From: Dromaius novaehollandiae
Lineage: Eukaryota > Chordata > Aves > Casuariiformes > Dromaiidae
DNA: 64,000 nucleotides
Reading direction: 5' to 3'
NCBI RefSeq assembly: GCF_036370855.1
Contig: NC_088130.1
Location: 70,470,941 to 70,534,940 of the forward strand
The notes under the pieces are model-generated. The model did no database searches, was not told the DNA's origin, and was given only the letters and a program-made list of their open reading frames with translations. The position numbers and the translations under genes were made by a program. This document shows, in pieces, positions 12,080-25,579 of the stretch. Within the stretch, counting starts at the first letter, position 1. Every line of letters starts with the position of its first letter.

Positions 12080-13100
12080 ATATCCGTTTCAGGGATGTGT
12101 GGTAAGAATTTCTGTAGGAATTTCAACATGAAAAAGGAATATGAATTGGATTTTTATAAACAAAATATAATCTGAAGGCTTAGCTTGAGAAAAGCAGAAT
12201 GTTTAATTGCTGGAGATTGCAATCCCGTCATTATTTTAACCATATTAAAAGGCACCAAGTTATCATTTGCAAATTATCTGAGCAAATGGTTAAGGCCCAG
12301 ATTTTTTGTTACTGAAGTTGGCAGCAAAAACCCCTCAGTTTCATTGGGAAAATAATCAGGTTTCCATTTATGACTTCCTTTCTCTGATAATCAGTATTAC
12401 CAGCTCCAAGAAGGCAAAGATCCTTATTTAGCCCTTAATTAACTGAGAAATTGACTTCAAAATACTATTTAAAGAAACAGTATGCTCAGGGCTCAGTTCA
12501 TTTATCTTTTTTATTGTTTTTAGGGCATGGGTGCATTTTAAAAGATTCATGTGCAAAATCAAATTCAATTATATTCACTTTTTAGTGTTTGATATTTTGG
12601 ATTAATGTGACATGCAAAGCTCTGTCATTAAATAAGTAAATTTCAAGTACATTGAGGAAAATCACTGCAAAAACACCAAACCAGTCCTGCCATTTGTTTG
12701 TATTTTGATAAGCAAGTTTTTCTGATTAAAACATTATTCTGAAAAGGTCTTTTCCCAAAACTTTTTTTTTTAATACATTTTTCTTTTTAATACAGAATAC
12801 TATCCTAAATATGTAGATAATAATAGCCTTACTATATAGGACTTATTTTCCTTAGCTCTCTCTGTTACTCATTTCCACATTTGTAACTTTGTCAAAAATA
12901 ACATTTTTAAAGCAAATTGAAAACTTTTGTATTATTTCATTGGCTTCAGTGACAACAAAACCACAGAAAGATGATGAAGATGGAAAAAAAGAAAATGTTT
13001 TAAATTTTGAAAATGTCAACACATTTGAGAAGATCATTAATGACACACCAAGCAAGCACTTTATCCATTTCAACGGTCTGAACATTTCACATAATAGCGT
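12080..13100. promoter_or_regulatory. Candidate conserved non-coding element (AT-rich)
   Basis: A long AT-rich stretch without simple repeats, rich in ATTA/TAAT, AATTA and CAAAT words such as TTTAATTGC, GCCCTTAATTAACTG and TCATTTGCAAATTATC. This is the usual composition of deeply conserved developmental enhancers. The left part of the 258-residue open frame starting at 12,889 lies here, but its composition is that of unselected AT-rich DNA and it runs straight into a GC-rich patch. Conservation is inferred, not shown. Confidence 0.3.
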
Positions 13101-15995
13101 TTCCACATTTTGGCTAGTATTAGCAATTACTCACAGGGAATCGGGCGGAGGTTCGGAGCGGCTAAAAGCCGTCGTTGCGAAGGCTGGAAGACCGACTTCT
13201 GCCATGGGGCGGATGAGAACAGAGTCCAGCTTTCTGACAAGTGCAACTTGGTTCTCGGCTGTTTCAGGCCAGCCCGAAGCTGCGTCGCGCCGCGCTGGTC
13301 CCAGCCTGACTTCACGTTGGCATCACCAAGAGCGGCAGCAGCAGCAGCAGCTCCCCGGGCTCTGGACACACTACTGTCCTGTTTTCCACCCCGGGAGCCT
13401 GCTCCATGCTCTCGCCACCTCTCACGGCCCGTCCTGCAGCTCCCTGCCTGTTCCTTTTCCCTGCCACTCCAACCCAAACCTCCAGTCATGGTCTCAGACC
13501 TCCCACCTTCATCTATTTAAGGCAGGCTTGGTATCGTACACAGACAAGCTCTGCGTCCTACCTGCTTCTCCATCCAGAGCCTGGAGTGAGGCCCCAGATT
13601 GCTGCTGCTGTGACGGGCTCCGTAGCACCTCACCAGCAGTGAGGTTCCAGATCCTGCCGTGGTGAGGGACACTACAGCTGGCGCTGGACACAGCAGCAAG
13701 GAGCAGCTGTTTAGCTACAAGGAGATGTTCATCTTACGGCTGCTGGAAGGGGCAGTCTATAGCAGCCACACAGCAACAGTAGTTGCGGTATATTAATTTG
13801 AAGTGCTTTGCACGTCACCCCCAGGAACCAGACTTCCTTCGGTGGAGAACCACGGTGGCCCCTGACGCAGAGGGCTCAAGCCACAGCAGAGTTGCTGGCA
13901 AAGAAAAGGCAGCTGAAGGGTTGCTGGATATGGCAGGCAGCTTTCCGAAATGCTGCCCCAAAAAGAGTCTGATGCCATACTGTGTGCAACAGAGTGTGTA
14001 CGGGGCGATTGTGTCTCTCTCCTTCCCTTTTGTAGGGCAGCATCAGGGCACAACCTGATCCTTTGCGATGAAGCAAGACCCACATACAAGAAATGGATGT
14101 AGGATGAGCCGTTCTGGCAGCTCACCTGTCACAGACATGATATTGGAGCCGCTTTTGCTGCTGTTTGCTGCAAACATGGCAGAGGTGGTTTGGGCGAGCC
14201 CTGGGTTCAAAGATAGACTTGCACCTTTGTTCTCCCATGTGAACTTCAAACGAGTTCTCCTTCCAGTCTTTACATGTCTCTCTCTGATGTATTTTAATGA
14301 TAACTTTTTCATTCTGCAGACTACACACTGACACAGAACAGGTTTCCTTGCCAGAGGAAATGCCAAACAGGGAGACAAGCTGACACCCACAGGCCACTGC
14401 CGAAAGAAATTGGCATCTGGGTCTTGCAGCTGCCAAACCTTCTCTACGAGTGGCCACAGCAATCAGCTCCAGTGATGTAGCAAACCGAGGAGGAGGAGGA
14501 GGCGAAGGGCATGTGGTGCACAATCAATGCTGCAATCAAAGGGGAGATGCAGTGCCAGCTGGTTACTGCAGTTTCATCATCATGCCAAAAGCACAAAATA
14601 ATATTTAAAAAAAACATCAACAAAAGCTCGGCAGCTTGTGTGGCCTATAGCAGCGAGAGCAAGGGGTGAGAAGGTGGCCCATGTGCGTGACACAGCCCTG
14701 CTGCAGCAAGGGGACTCCAGGGCCCCTTTACAGCCCGTGCCAGCTCTTTTTAGGCTTCGGCGTGGCTCCGAGTTCTGCTGCTACTTTTAAAAGTACAAGC
14801 TGTGCCAGGAAAAAAGTCGCGATCTATATGAGTGCATGGCTGAGAATGTGGATATTGCAGCAGCGGTTGTGTTAGTGGAGTCGTTTATTAGCATAAGGCT
14901 GGCTATATAGTACAGATGTCAAGAGACACGGGCTGCTTTTAATGGGCAGGCCAACGCATAACAAACATTTGAATGTGTCAAAATGGGGAAAAAATTCCTA
15001 TCATTCGCCATATGAATTGTTTTACTATGTTGATGATTGTCTGTAGCTCTTTTGAGAGTATATTTTTTTGATGGGGAAATACCAAAGTGAAATGGACAGA
15101 AGAAAAAGAAGTGCACTGCTTAACGATCCCGTAGCAGAGCGCAAGCACCTACCATGGCAGTCTGCAGTTACCTGCAGAGACCCTTGCCTTGCCAAACTTT
15201 GTGTCTACTCTGGCCAGATAATCAAAAGTAGTCAGAAAGGACCTGGAGAGGTCATGCAGTACATGCTCATCCCTGATGCGGCACTGGTTCATGTCAAAGT
15301 GGCAGTGTAAATCAGCTGGGGACAGCGCATGTGTTTAACATATTATTGAAAACGATCTGGAACATTTTAACCATTGTGAAAAAAATAAATTTGAAGAGTT
15401 ATGTTCCCATATGATAACTTTAGAAGGTCTGCATCACAAGAGGACGAGTATAAATACAGTGAAAGGATGGTGTAAAGATGCGTTTGGGCACTCATCCTGG
15501 AACAAGACCAGTTTACTTGCAGATTCCTCTTGAATAAGGAAACAGCATGTAAAGCTGTACTGGCTTAGCGGTAATTCCCTGTGTTCAGCTGTAGTGCACA
15601 AACAACACAGCACATGGATGTATTAGCAAAGTTGGTACATGTACTGCTATTTTATAAAAATATTTGCATTGATGAGCTTGCTTCATCATCTTTTGATGTT
15701 GTTGGTCAATATATGGTAAATGTTGAAAGCAGTTACAGTTTCTACATAACAAGGAGATGTTAACAGTGGTTTTTGGTTTTGTTTTTGTAGCTACCTCTTG
15801 TAGAAACATGGCATGATAGGGAGCTATGTTAAAAAAGCCAGGTACGAGATCTTCTTTGCTTGCTCGTTGTTTCTGCAGCCCACTGCAGTTAGCAGGCAGA
15901 GCTGGTGGCCTGCTCCTGCTCTCCTCCGGAGTGACAGCACCAGCTTCGGTAAGTCTCAACACTAAATTCAGACAATGTGGTGTTTTGTACTACTT
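13101..15995. other. Non-coding sequence, mixed composition
   Basis: A modest GC-rich patch at 13,130-13,640 includes a short GCAGCAGCAGCAGCAG run near 13,335. Several overlapping short open frames occur on both strands between 13,100 and 14,525, none with a recognisable domain or coherent splice sites. The rest is unique AT-rich sequence. Confidence 0.45.
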
Positions 15996-16014
15996 GCATG
16001 TGTGTATGTGTGCA

Positions 16015-16054
<40 letters not shown>
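15996..16054 (+). repeat. (TG)n microsatellite
   Basis: It begins as an interrupted TG tract with TATG and CATG variants and ends in an uninterrupted run of about sixteen TG units. It is a typical length-variable dinucleotide repeat. Confidence 0.95.
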
Positions 16055-16056
<2 letters not shown>

Positions 16057-16057
16057 A

Positions 16058-16091
16058 GTCCAGGTGACAGTCTTGTCCGGGTGACAGTCTT
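16058..16091 (+). repeat. 17-bp tandem duplication beside the microsatellite
   Basis: GTCCAGGTGACAGTCTT is followed directly by GTCCGGGTGACAGTCTT, differing at one base. It probably arose by slippage next to the TG tract. Confidence 0.85.
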
Positions 16092-19000
16092 CTAGCTGTT
16101 GGTCCTAGAGGACCACCCTCTCATTTGAAGGACCATTGCAGTACTCTTAGAGATTATCAATAGGAGCGGATTAAAATCTGGCTTGCAATTTGATTTGATA
16201 TTCCTTCTACACTGCTGCATAGAATATACCAAACCATGTATTACAACTCTGGAGTCATGAAATTGTTATTTATTATGTGCTTGGATAGTGCCAAATGCAA
16301 AGTTGCCCAACTGATTGTACAAAACAGGCTTTTTTGCACAAACTGAGTATAAATGCTGTTCTTCCTATTTGTACTGAAATGAGGAGAATGAGATTCATTT
16401 CATGCAGAGCTTCATTATGGGCTTGTAGTGCTCCAGCAAAGCCAATGGCAGCCTTGCCACTGGTTTACATGGAGCAGAATAGAAGCCCTGTCAGAGCCAA
16501 CAGCAGAAATGAGCTTTAGTTTTAAGAAAGACTGCAAACAAACAGTCCGGATTTCAGCTGATCTTGTGTTGTGTGTTAATACAAGGCCAGGGATCATACT
16601 ACTACATCACATAAAGGAAAACTCCTTCGTTATAGCTAGCCACCAAATCTACTCTTTGTCTAATGAAGGAAAGGCAGTCTTTTTGCAGTTACCTTGTTCA
16701 GTAAGAGTACTCCCAGAAGTAAAATTAAAAAGCAAAACTAGCTTGTTTCTCTGTACTCACTGGTGAAAATTTGTAAGTACAGGACAGATAAAGCAAACTT
16801 GTATCATTTTCTGTTTTAACATTCGTTATTTGTAGTAGCAGACTATAGGCAGTTCCAGGATTCTGCCTGATTTCCTGCTTTCCCACTCTTGAGTCTATTT
16901 ATTCTTCTTTTAAATTACGAACATGTTTTAGATAGCAAGCAGCAATTTTTCAGTGCAGTGCACACAAAATTAGACATGCAACTGCCCTTACTAATAAAGT
17001 TCTCCATCACATTCTTTCCTCATTTCATCTTCCCAAACACACATACCCGAGATGATAGAGATGTTCCTAAGCATTTACAATAGATCAACAGAATTTCCCA
17101 ACAGTAGGTACCCATCCTTCCTCCCCGTTTTCAGTGAGACCCTGTACACATCCCGCTCTCTCAGTCCACTGCACTCTTCCTTGCCCTTGAGAGCCCTTTT
17201 GCAGCTACAGAGGGAAGGTGCTTGTGAAAGGGATAATGATTTTGCTGCCTGCTGATCATCAACCTCTTGAAATTTTGGAATCAGCTGGAATCATTATTTC
17301 ACCCCTTAGTCTGAAGTCAGTTTTGTACTTTGTTTTTTAAGTCAGTGAAATCGTTGTCCATATTTACCATCACACCCTGCCTGGAAGCGTTGCACTATCT
17401 CACTGGAAACTTCTCAGACAGGATTGCATGAGTTTCTTCTGTCTGTGTTTTGAATCTTTTGAAGAAAATCTGTCAATCACTTCTGAGGAAGACTATACTG
17501 CATAGTTCCTCAGGCCACCTTTTTCCATCCTTTATTAATAATCTTCTTCCTTGCTGCTAGCACACACAACTGGGGGATCAATAGTGTTTGTGCACCATGC
17601 ATTTCTGGGCTTTTGCAGTTCTTGAGTTTTGAAAGATGTTCTGTTTCTCCTCTCCCAGCCCTGTCAGCCTTACAGATTCCTCCTCTAAATACCTCCCTTT
17701 TTTCTGTCAATCATCCGTGTAACTTCTGGTACCATGAGATTCACCTTTCCATATTGTGTTTTAAGTGGAAGAAAAGGAACCTTTCTTGCCCCTGATGGAG
17801 TCCATCATCGTGTTTTTCCGGCCTTAGTGTCCCGCGTGCCTGCCTCAGCTTGCCCAGTCCTAGGCACGTCAGTCCTCTGAGACAATCCTTTCTCTTAACC
17901 TTCGCCTCTTGCCTTTCCTGCAGGTTTTGGTATGTCTGGACACAGTTACTTACAAACCTCTCCTTTACTTGTGTTTCTCAGTGTCTCAGTGGAGGGTATT
18001 TTCTGATTTCTAGGATTCTTCCATCTCTTCCTTTCTCATATATCTTGATTAACTCACCTCAGATCTGAGCCTTTTGGGCCATTACTTAGCTGCAGGCAGG
18101 ACCATGCGCACTCCTGAGCTGCATTCCTCTCGTGCTTTTTACCTCTTGCTTGTCTAGAGCCTCGTTGTTGTATCTGACTGCATTTCACAGCTCATTCTTC
18201 TCCCGAAGTTGTTTGACACTGAAGATGATAAGTTTGTGGAATTATAAGATATTTTCTTCAGGGAAGCTCCTTCAAAGAGACATTGCACACACCCATCATT
18301 CTTTTTATCAGTACAAAATCAATCACATTTCTGCCAATGCTTTTGCAGGCTCCCTTGACTTCATTTGCTCCTGAATCTAGTGTTTTTTACTCTAGTAGGC
18401 TGTGCAATTTTGTGAAATGTAGGTACCATTTGCTTCATTTGCTCCTGGCGCTAAATTCATCCATGACACCCTCCAGTACAATTTCAATCACTACCAGTCT
18501 TAATCTCTACAAAACATCCTTCTGGAAGAAGCTGTGCTGGCATTCCTCAGCTGAGTCATAAAATCATTGCATTTCCTCCCCCTCAGCATCCACCACGGGA
18601 CGATTGACCCACGGTGAGGTTAAACCGATGACCTCTGGAGAAAGGTGGAGTGGACATAGCTCATTTTAAAGGCCAATCCAGGCTTTACATTCTTTTTTGA
18701 GACTTCACTCAAGGGTACCTGTTGTGAGATGTCTTCTGTGATACACAAAGAGATCAGCAAAAAACTGATCCAGTACACTGAGACCACCAACTCTGGTAAC
18801 GTGGGCTATGGCAAATTCTTTGTATGATAACAATTTCAGTCTTCACTAATCTCAGACAATTTTTCTACTAGTAGACAGAAAATAAAAATTTCTGTATTCA
18901 TTGTTACTGGAAGGAATGATGCAATTCAAAGATTATTAAACTCCCTGCCTGACAACTCTTTAATTATGGATAATTATCAGTATCACATTATTACCTCTCT

Positions 19001-21020
19001 GTGTGTCCCTTTGGCATTTTCTGGGCGTTTCTTGCATATTTTTCAATCATGTGTGAATATAATTTTGGGAAACTTGAATTTAGCCTGCATGATCCTTAGC
19101 TATCTATCACTGTCAGTAGACATGGTGTTTCAAAAGAATATTTAGAGAAGCAGGGTTACCATGAAATATGAGTATAAAAATAAATCCAGTCTCCAAGATA
19201 TTAGAAACTGGTAAATACCACTTGAGGAACAAACTCAGAAATTATCCTTATCCCCCCAAAATGGAAAAAATTAGTCCTGTAAACCATGATCTTTAGAGAT
19301 GCTTGGGATTTGGACCGAAGGCGAACTCTGTGGCTCACTTATATGTCACTGATCATTGATACTGTGATATTGTCCATAATAACAATAAAGATATCAGAGC
19401 TGCATATTTTGCATACACATTTTTGGTTTGATTTTGGGTTTGCATTTGATACATACCATTCTGGTTTCAGAAAATGTTAAAATATATACTGTTGTGGGAT
19501 GATTTCTTCTCAATAAGTAACTCCAGCTGCTTCGGATGATGCTATGGGAAGTTGTTGCCTCATTGCTGCTCTGTTAAGACGTTTCTAGCTTTGACAAATT
19601 GCCTAAACTAGTTTCAGATTTTATGTGCTACCCCTTTTATATTTTCAATGTCACTTTTAACAGGCAAGCGGCCCATGACAAACAACTGCAAACAGTGTGC
19701 CAGCCATAATGCAGATACTCTATATGCATATGACCCTTATCTTTTATAGCATAAACTATATTTGCACCATTGCCTGAGATGAGAACACAAAAGCCAAAGC
19801 TAAGAGAGAGCTAATCCACCTGTCAAACTGTTTCTGTAACTCTTCCAGTGAGTTTACGACAGTCTGGCCATTTTCAGAGCCCTTCTTGCGTGAGGCTGTG
19901 TAGTCCCTATAAATGCGTGTTTAGATGGGATAGGAGCAGCATCTATCTTAACAATCACCCGCTGATATGTCATATAAAGCCCAGAAATGTAATGGAAACA
20001 CTGTCTGGAAGAAAATAGCACCAGAAGGAACTGAAAGGATACTTCTTGGAGAAACTTCTTCCCTTCTTTGAATGCCTGGTATGAAGCACAGTAAATTTCA
20101 TCAGCCTCGGAATTATATATTGTAGATGAGAAAACATCATTTTTCCCCACGAAACTCATTCTGAGCAAATAGTCTACTATGAATTTATTTTTCCAGAACT
20201 AGTGAACTGGCTCATTGTAGGCTGAGCAGAGTCCTTCAGTGCAGAGGAATGTATTAATCTAGCTCTGCACCTACAAATTGTGCTGCCATGTTCAAACACC
20301 TTGTTCTTTTTGTCATGGTGTTGTGTACAGGGAAACACATTCCAAAACTTTTAATACTACGTGTTTTGTCAAGAGAAATCTGTTCAGTATACCTTTGAGA
20401 ACAAAATGTGCAGTTTCAAGAAAGGTCGAGATGTAGGATATTGTTAGTATAAAAATGCAATCATAGATCTCAGGAAACTCATTTATTTTGGTATCCAACT
20501 AACAATTTACTGTCAATTTTCCTGCTAAAAATCATTAGTCCCCCTCCCTCCTCAATCTCCACTTCAGCATTCAGAAACTCGGTGCCCTAGATCATCAAAA
20601 CCAGGTAAACAGCTCCAGAAAAGCTCTTGCTAAGCTGGCTTCTGCAATCCACTACTCATGAGCCCTTTTTGTATAAACCAGGTTCCTCTAGTGCCTTTTT
20701 TGACTGTTTCGAATTAGTGTCTGAAGGAAATGAGCATGTCTGTGGGGAGTCAGTGCCTGCTTCTCCTTAGCCACAGCTGCAGACGGTGGAAGGGGAAGGG
20801 GAGCCAAGGGCCATTGTATGCTGTTGAAGGACTGTATGGCATGGCCTTAAGATCATGCGGAATAATGGGACCAGCCTCAGGAAAACAGCAGTCTGAAGCT
20901 TTGTCTGAATGAATACCTGTCAATTTGTAGATTCTTTTCTATTAGGAAAAGAAATCTATTATTTATGCCAAGTACCTCTTTGGTCCAATCCCTTTTATTG
21001 ATAATTAATGTTGAATAAGC
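16092..21020. other. AT-rich non-coding sequence, possible decayed repeats
   Basis: No gene is recognised. The plus strand is pyrimidine-rich between about 17,050 and 18,600, as in the LINE that follows, and a short near-duplicate (ACTTCATTTGCTCCTG and GCTTCATTTGCTCCTG) occurs near 18,357 and 18,431. This may be a very old LINE or LTR remnant, but I cannot align it to any family from memory. The remainder to 21,020 is unique AT-rich sequence. Confidence 0.4.
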
Positions 21021-21024
21021 CTCC

Positions 21025-21775
21025 ATGGAGGCTTTCAGCCTACTAGGACTCTACTGTAAGCCCCGTTGCCTCACCATCTCTGGCCTCCCATTTCTTTCTA
21101 AGATCACAGGGTTTTGCAGTCAGCATGCAGCTCCCCGTTGCCTGTTCCGTCATAGATTTGCTCTGGAGCATCACACTTTGAATATCATTTTACTAAAGAC
21201 TGAATATGCCTGCCACAAATGTCAGAACCCGTCATCCCTCTCTGTGGTCGTTCACTTGCCAGCTGACAGAGCCGGGGACGTGTCTTTCCTTTTACCTTGT
21301 CTTCTGCTGGCCTCTGATTCTGTCACCTCCTGCTTTCACCAGGCCTAGTCAGTCCTGCAGAGTGGCCTTTGCAGGCTCCTTCTCACTCTTCCTCTAATCT
21401 TCCCTGGGTTTCAAGCCTTCCCCTCTCTCTTCACTTGGAGGAGGGGATAATCACTGTTATATCTGCCTTTCTCCATCACTGTTGAACGTGCTACTTTCTA
21501 ACTCCCTCTCTAGCCCATAAATTAAGCATTGCCTCTGACATGACTTCTGTGAAGGTTCCCACATATACCTTGGGCTACATCTAAGTCTGGCAGTTATTTT
21601 TGCATTACACCTCTAAAATGACAGCTCCACATAGCTAAACATTTTTTCTAGTCTAACATCATCTCATCCCTCAGGTACCGCAACATTTTTCCTGATCTTG
21701 TCAAATCCACTCTTGCTTTGCCCGAATTCATTCAGAACACTGCTGAAAAGACATATTTTTAACAGGTTTGTGATG
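21025..21775 (+). mobile_element. Decayed CR1/L2/L3-clade LINE, RT C-terminal part
   Basis: The plus strand retains the block order of the C-terminal end of the LINE reverse-transcriptase ORF in this clade. Near 21,045 is a GACTCTACTGTAAGC...CTCTGGCCTCCCA block corresponding to the family DYCNSLLSGLP region. Around 21,110-21,180 come GTCAGCATGCAGCTCC and TTTGCTCTGGAGCATCAC, matching the family order of QNAA and a following hydrophobic/basic segment. Near 21,737-21,763 CTGCTGAAAAGACATATTTTT reads LLKRHIF, matching the conserved LLK-x-H-x-F ending. Many stops and frameshifts lie between these blocks, so the copy is long dead. The clade is inferred from these recalled family motifs; the exact subfamily is not resolved. 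Confidence 0.65.
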
Positions 21776-22590
21776 GAGTAGCTAGAGCTCATGCAACAGC
21801 AACCCAGAAAAGGTAAAAAAAATTACCATTTCAACTGAGGCTAAAAGGCCTGTGAAAAACGGGCAGTATGTAAGAATGATTGTAGCCCAAGTAGAGGAAG
21901 CAGCAGCTGAAATAGCAGAGCTGCCCAGAAGTTGTTCCACAAATGCATGCTGGAAGGATTTGCAGAAAAGGTTTTGCAGAAAAAGATGCTGCAGAAAATG
22001 AGGAAGACAAAAAGGGTTCAATGAAATGCTGAAGAGCCATGAAGAATGGTTTTTAACTCTCTGAAACAGACTCATCAGGCTGAAAGTTAGAGGAGAAGGA
22101 AGGGAGGGTCTGTTCATCACCCTCCTGAGGGTGAAGGAGCCGAAGACTGAGAGAGATGAAGGCAAGCTGGGGTGGGATGCCATCTGCAGACTGAGACACT
22201 TAAACAGGTGTCCATGGTAAAGTAGGTGTCTGAGTTCTCACTGGAGTTAATGGAGATGTAGCTAATACAGCCCATCAAGTTCGAAGAGCCATTCAGCTGA
22301 ACGAATGCCAGCATTCACGTTACGTGGACCCGAATGGTTCTCACTTGAAGAAACCTAAATGCAGGAACCTAAATTTAGGTGTCTTGTTTTCGAGCCAGCT
22401 CCTATCTTTGCTGCCCAGGCATACAAACTTTGGAGAAGTTGATTCGTACCCAGGAAGGATTAGACTGGAAAGAGCTTTTGTTTTAAACATTTTAAATCGT
22501 GTTTTAAAACCTGATGTTTTTCCAAGCCTGGAGACAAGGGTAAGTCCTCTGAGACTGTTACTTTGGTGTGATCACAGTTTCTAAGCATCC
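21776..22590. other. Segment between two LINE pieces, unclassified repeat-like
   Basis: Composition switches abruptly from pyrimidine-rich to purine-rich on the plus strand (AAATGAGGAAGACAAAAAGG type). It then carries GGTGTCTGAGTTCTCACTGG and CCTAAATTTAGGTG, words common in old sauropsid interspersed repeats. It could be a later insertion, possibly in the opposite orientation, that split the LINE. The open frames on the minus strand (up to 133 residues) have no recognisable domain. Confidence 0.35.
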
Positions 22591-23080
22591 TTCCTCTTGA
22601 CTCTCCCAGGCATCAACCAAACGTCATTCTGCTGTACTCACGGCCCTTATGAGCTGCTTTGACTTTCTTGTCAAGCAGTTGAAATGCAGATTCCTGCAGT
22701 CAGATCCTTCTGCCAACTGTCATTGCCCACTCATGACCTTTTCAAACTTCCACCTTTGTGTTCTCTCTCAGGCTTGGGAGACAATCCTACAAATGTCCCC
22801 ACAGCTAGCCTTACCCTTTTTGGTCTTTTTTTCTTAATGTCACCTGATACGTTAAGGTCACTATCTGTCAGGCTGACCAACAATATCCTGTTGTTTCCTT
22901 GCATTCCCCAGTCGACCTCCATCTGGTGCGTCTTATCTGAACTTGGAGGATCTTGAGGCAAAAGTACATCCTTATGCTGCGTTCGCACTGCAGCAGTACA
23001 GTGGAATCCCTGTTCATCGCTTGCCTGAGGTCACGATCCAGGCAATTTGCAAATAAACTCAGATCCTGAGACACTATCTA
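22591..23080 (+). mobile_element. Probable LINE 3' UTR and tail, sense
   Basis: From about 22,925 the order TCTTATCTGAACTTGGAGG, ATCTTGAGGCA, GCAGCAGTACAGTGGAATCC resembles the sense version of the L3-type tail found in antisense at 10,556-10,675 (TTAGACTGTAAGCTC, GGGGCAGGGAC, TAGCACAATGGGGTCC). Together with the RT segment at 21,025-21,775 it would make one element of roughly 1.2 kb, interrupted by about 0.8 kb. The match is weak and rests on block order. Confidence 0.4.
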
Positions 23081-25570
23081 ACACCTCATCTACCAGACCA
23101 TACTTTCCCTCCTCTGTATAATAATATTAAGCTGCTGCTATTGTCCTTTCTTCCCCAGAGAGCAACCATCCCTGCTTCCTAATTTCCTCTCCCTAGCGCT
23201 CTTCCAAATGCTCCTCAGTTCGCTCCACCTGAACCTCATTAAGGCTGAGTTTCCTAGAACCTCACTTTGCCTTCTCTGAATAAAACGTCCTATCCGTCTC
23301 TGTAGACAAAAGGCTATAAATGGGCTGAACAGGCAGCAGAATGGGAAAAACAACCAGCACAGAGAAAATCGGAGGCAGAGTGTCTTGGAACTGTCTAGGA
23401 ACACGTACAAGGAGATAAGCTAGCAGACCTGTCTCATTTTGTAGCAATCACTAATAAGAAAATAAAGAATCAGTATTTCTACTTTTTTGTTCCAGTTTGA
23501 CTAAGAAATTATAAAAAGCAGCAGGTTTTGTGGCATTTCAGCTTGTGATAACCATTTCTGGAATGAATCTGAGTGGTCTCCTTCATCTGACCTGTATTTA
23601 GTGACTTTTTTGCAGCCAGGTTTGAAGTCTTTTTCTTTGTTCTTGTTTATTTTATTACTCTTAAGATGCTATTGTCCATTGGGTCAGTAAAAATGTATAT
23701 ATGTTGGGGAGGTTTATACATGTACAATTTTTCATATCTGCAAATTGGAACAATTCAAGGCACTAAAAATCCTAGTAAAGCTTTTAAGTGGGAATATGAA
23801 AATATATGATTCAGTTTACTTTCTCCTTTTATTTAAATTTAATTGTCTTATAATACTGTCGGCGTGATATCTAAAGGAGATCATTGTCACAGGACAGGGA
23901 CTGCCTTCCTTTGCACTAGGGACCATCACATGAAGCTGGTAGGAGCTCGATTCAGGGCAAACTGAAGGAGGTGGTGGGAAGCTGCGAGCGATGGCTGAGG
24001 GGGTCTCACGCAGGGTCTCCCTCCGCCTGTCCTCTGCTGCTGCCTGTGCCTTGCTGATGCCCCGGGGAACCAGAAATTTCCTCCAGCGGCGAAGGACCAC
24101 CGCGGCCTCCCCTTCCTACCTACATCCCTTCTATAGCAATGGTTTTGCTGATACTTAACCACCCTAAAGACTATGCTCTATGGAGTTAAAACATGTCGAT
24201 ACACCTCAAATCTCTCTTCAGGACCTGATGATACCTGCTCTGATATAGTGCATTTACAGACAGATGAAATGTCTGTTGTTCATAGTGCTTTCTGAAAAAG
24301 TGTGGGGCAAACTGGGCCTGGAATCGGCGTGGGTGGTGGAGAGGCAGGAGATGTGGATGGGATCCATTCCTCCGTGCTCCCTTCAGTGGTTCCCAGAACA
24401 GTGGGTGAGTGCTATGGCATTTCTTGCACCGGTAGCCCTAAAAATCAACCACACCTGGAGCTCCTTGCTGCCTGTCTGCTTTCCGTGGTCTTTAGGCATG
24501 TGCCCTAACCATCTTCTGAAGACTTTCCCCACCACTTTCCCTGCCACAGGCACTCTCTGTGCACAGCGGTCATGGGTCTGCTCTCCTTTTGCGACTGCTG
24601 GAGTGGAACACGAATTCATGTGGCACGTTCTGTAAAAGCTTCAAAATAGCGTTTTTCCTCTCACTTTGCATGCTGGGGCCTTAAGTTCTTCTTGGGCCAC
24701 TGGTGCAAGTTTTGGTGCTGCCCAGGTTCAGGTAGTGTTGCTTGAGGCCAGCAGTATTTGGGCTGGACCGTGGAGCCCTGTGCTTAAAATGCAGGTGAGT
24801 GTGGCTGTTAACGCTCTGAGGAGGAGAAATTGGGATGCCGGGTCAGGGTGTTTCTGCCTTGCCCCGTGTCCTGGGCTGCGAAATGGGCATCGGCTGACAC
24901 CAGCCCCCACGGAGGGCAGCAGGTTTGCTCTCCTGCAAGGGGAAATCTTCCAGGCAGGGACTAATCCAGACCTCCTGAAGGCAAATATGGCCTTTATTTC
25001 TAGTCTCAGCTGACCGTGGCTGAACGTCATAACTGATAAATGGAAAAACCTCTGGTTTTGGAATATCTAAACACAGCGTTTTTATGCAGGCTGCTCCGAA
25101 GGCGCAGAGCTGGGTGCTGCGAACAGCGGTAGCTGGTCTAGCAGGTGCATCCAAACCTGCAGCCCCGCTGTCTCGCTGAGGTCCAGCTGCTGGAAAAGCG
25201 CTCAAACCCACAAATCTCCTCCGGGTACCCTTCGTTTCAGAGCGTGTGGGTTTGCATCACATCACCGGGGCAGCAAGCCCTCCCCGAGGAGCCTTCCCAT
25301 CACTAGTCTGCGCGTACGTTAAATTAGTTGCTTTGCTAAAGTGTGCAAATCCACACCCTGAAAACGATGGAAGGGTTTTTGTTGCAGGGAGATGCCGAGG
25401 TCCACTTTCTATTTATAACCACCAAGATCTGCCAAGAGTAGCCGAGCCTGACGCTTTTCACAGAGCCGACACCCCGCTTTGCAGTTAGCGCGCGCAGTGC
25501 ATTGCTGCAAGAATTCATGCTGCAGGTAAAGCGCAAGAAGTCGTTTAGACCTGCAGTGTAATTAATTTCG
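23081..25570. other. Non-coding sequence, becoming GC-richer rightwards
   Basis: 23,400-23,900 is AT-rich. From 23,900 onward several GC-richer pockets appear, each with overlapping short open frames on both strands that look like nothing known. No exon with matching splice sites and a recognisable protein is seen. Confidence 0.4.
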
Positions 25571-25579
25571 CTAGGACGC

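Noticed and set aside
12889..13665. 258-residue plus-strand frame
   Set aside because: It begins in AT-rich DNA and ends in GC-rich DNA with amino-acid composition changing accordingly. No domain or splice logic is recognised.
16262..16330. Second antisense L3-like tail (TTGTTATTTATTATGTGC, GATTGTACAAAACAGG)
   Set aside because: Similar words but spacing and the middle part differ. Too weak to call.
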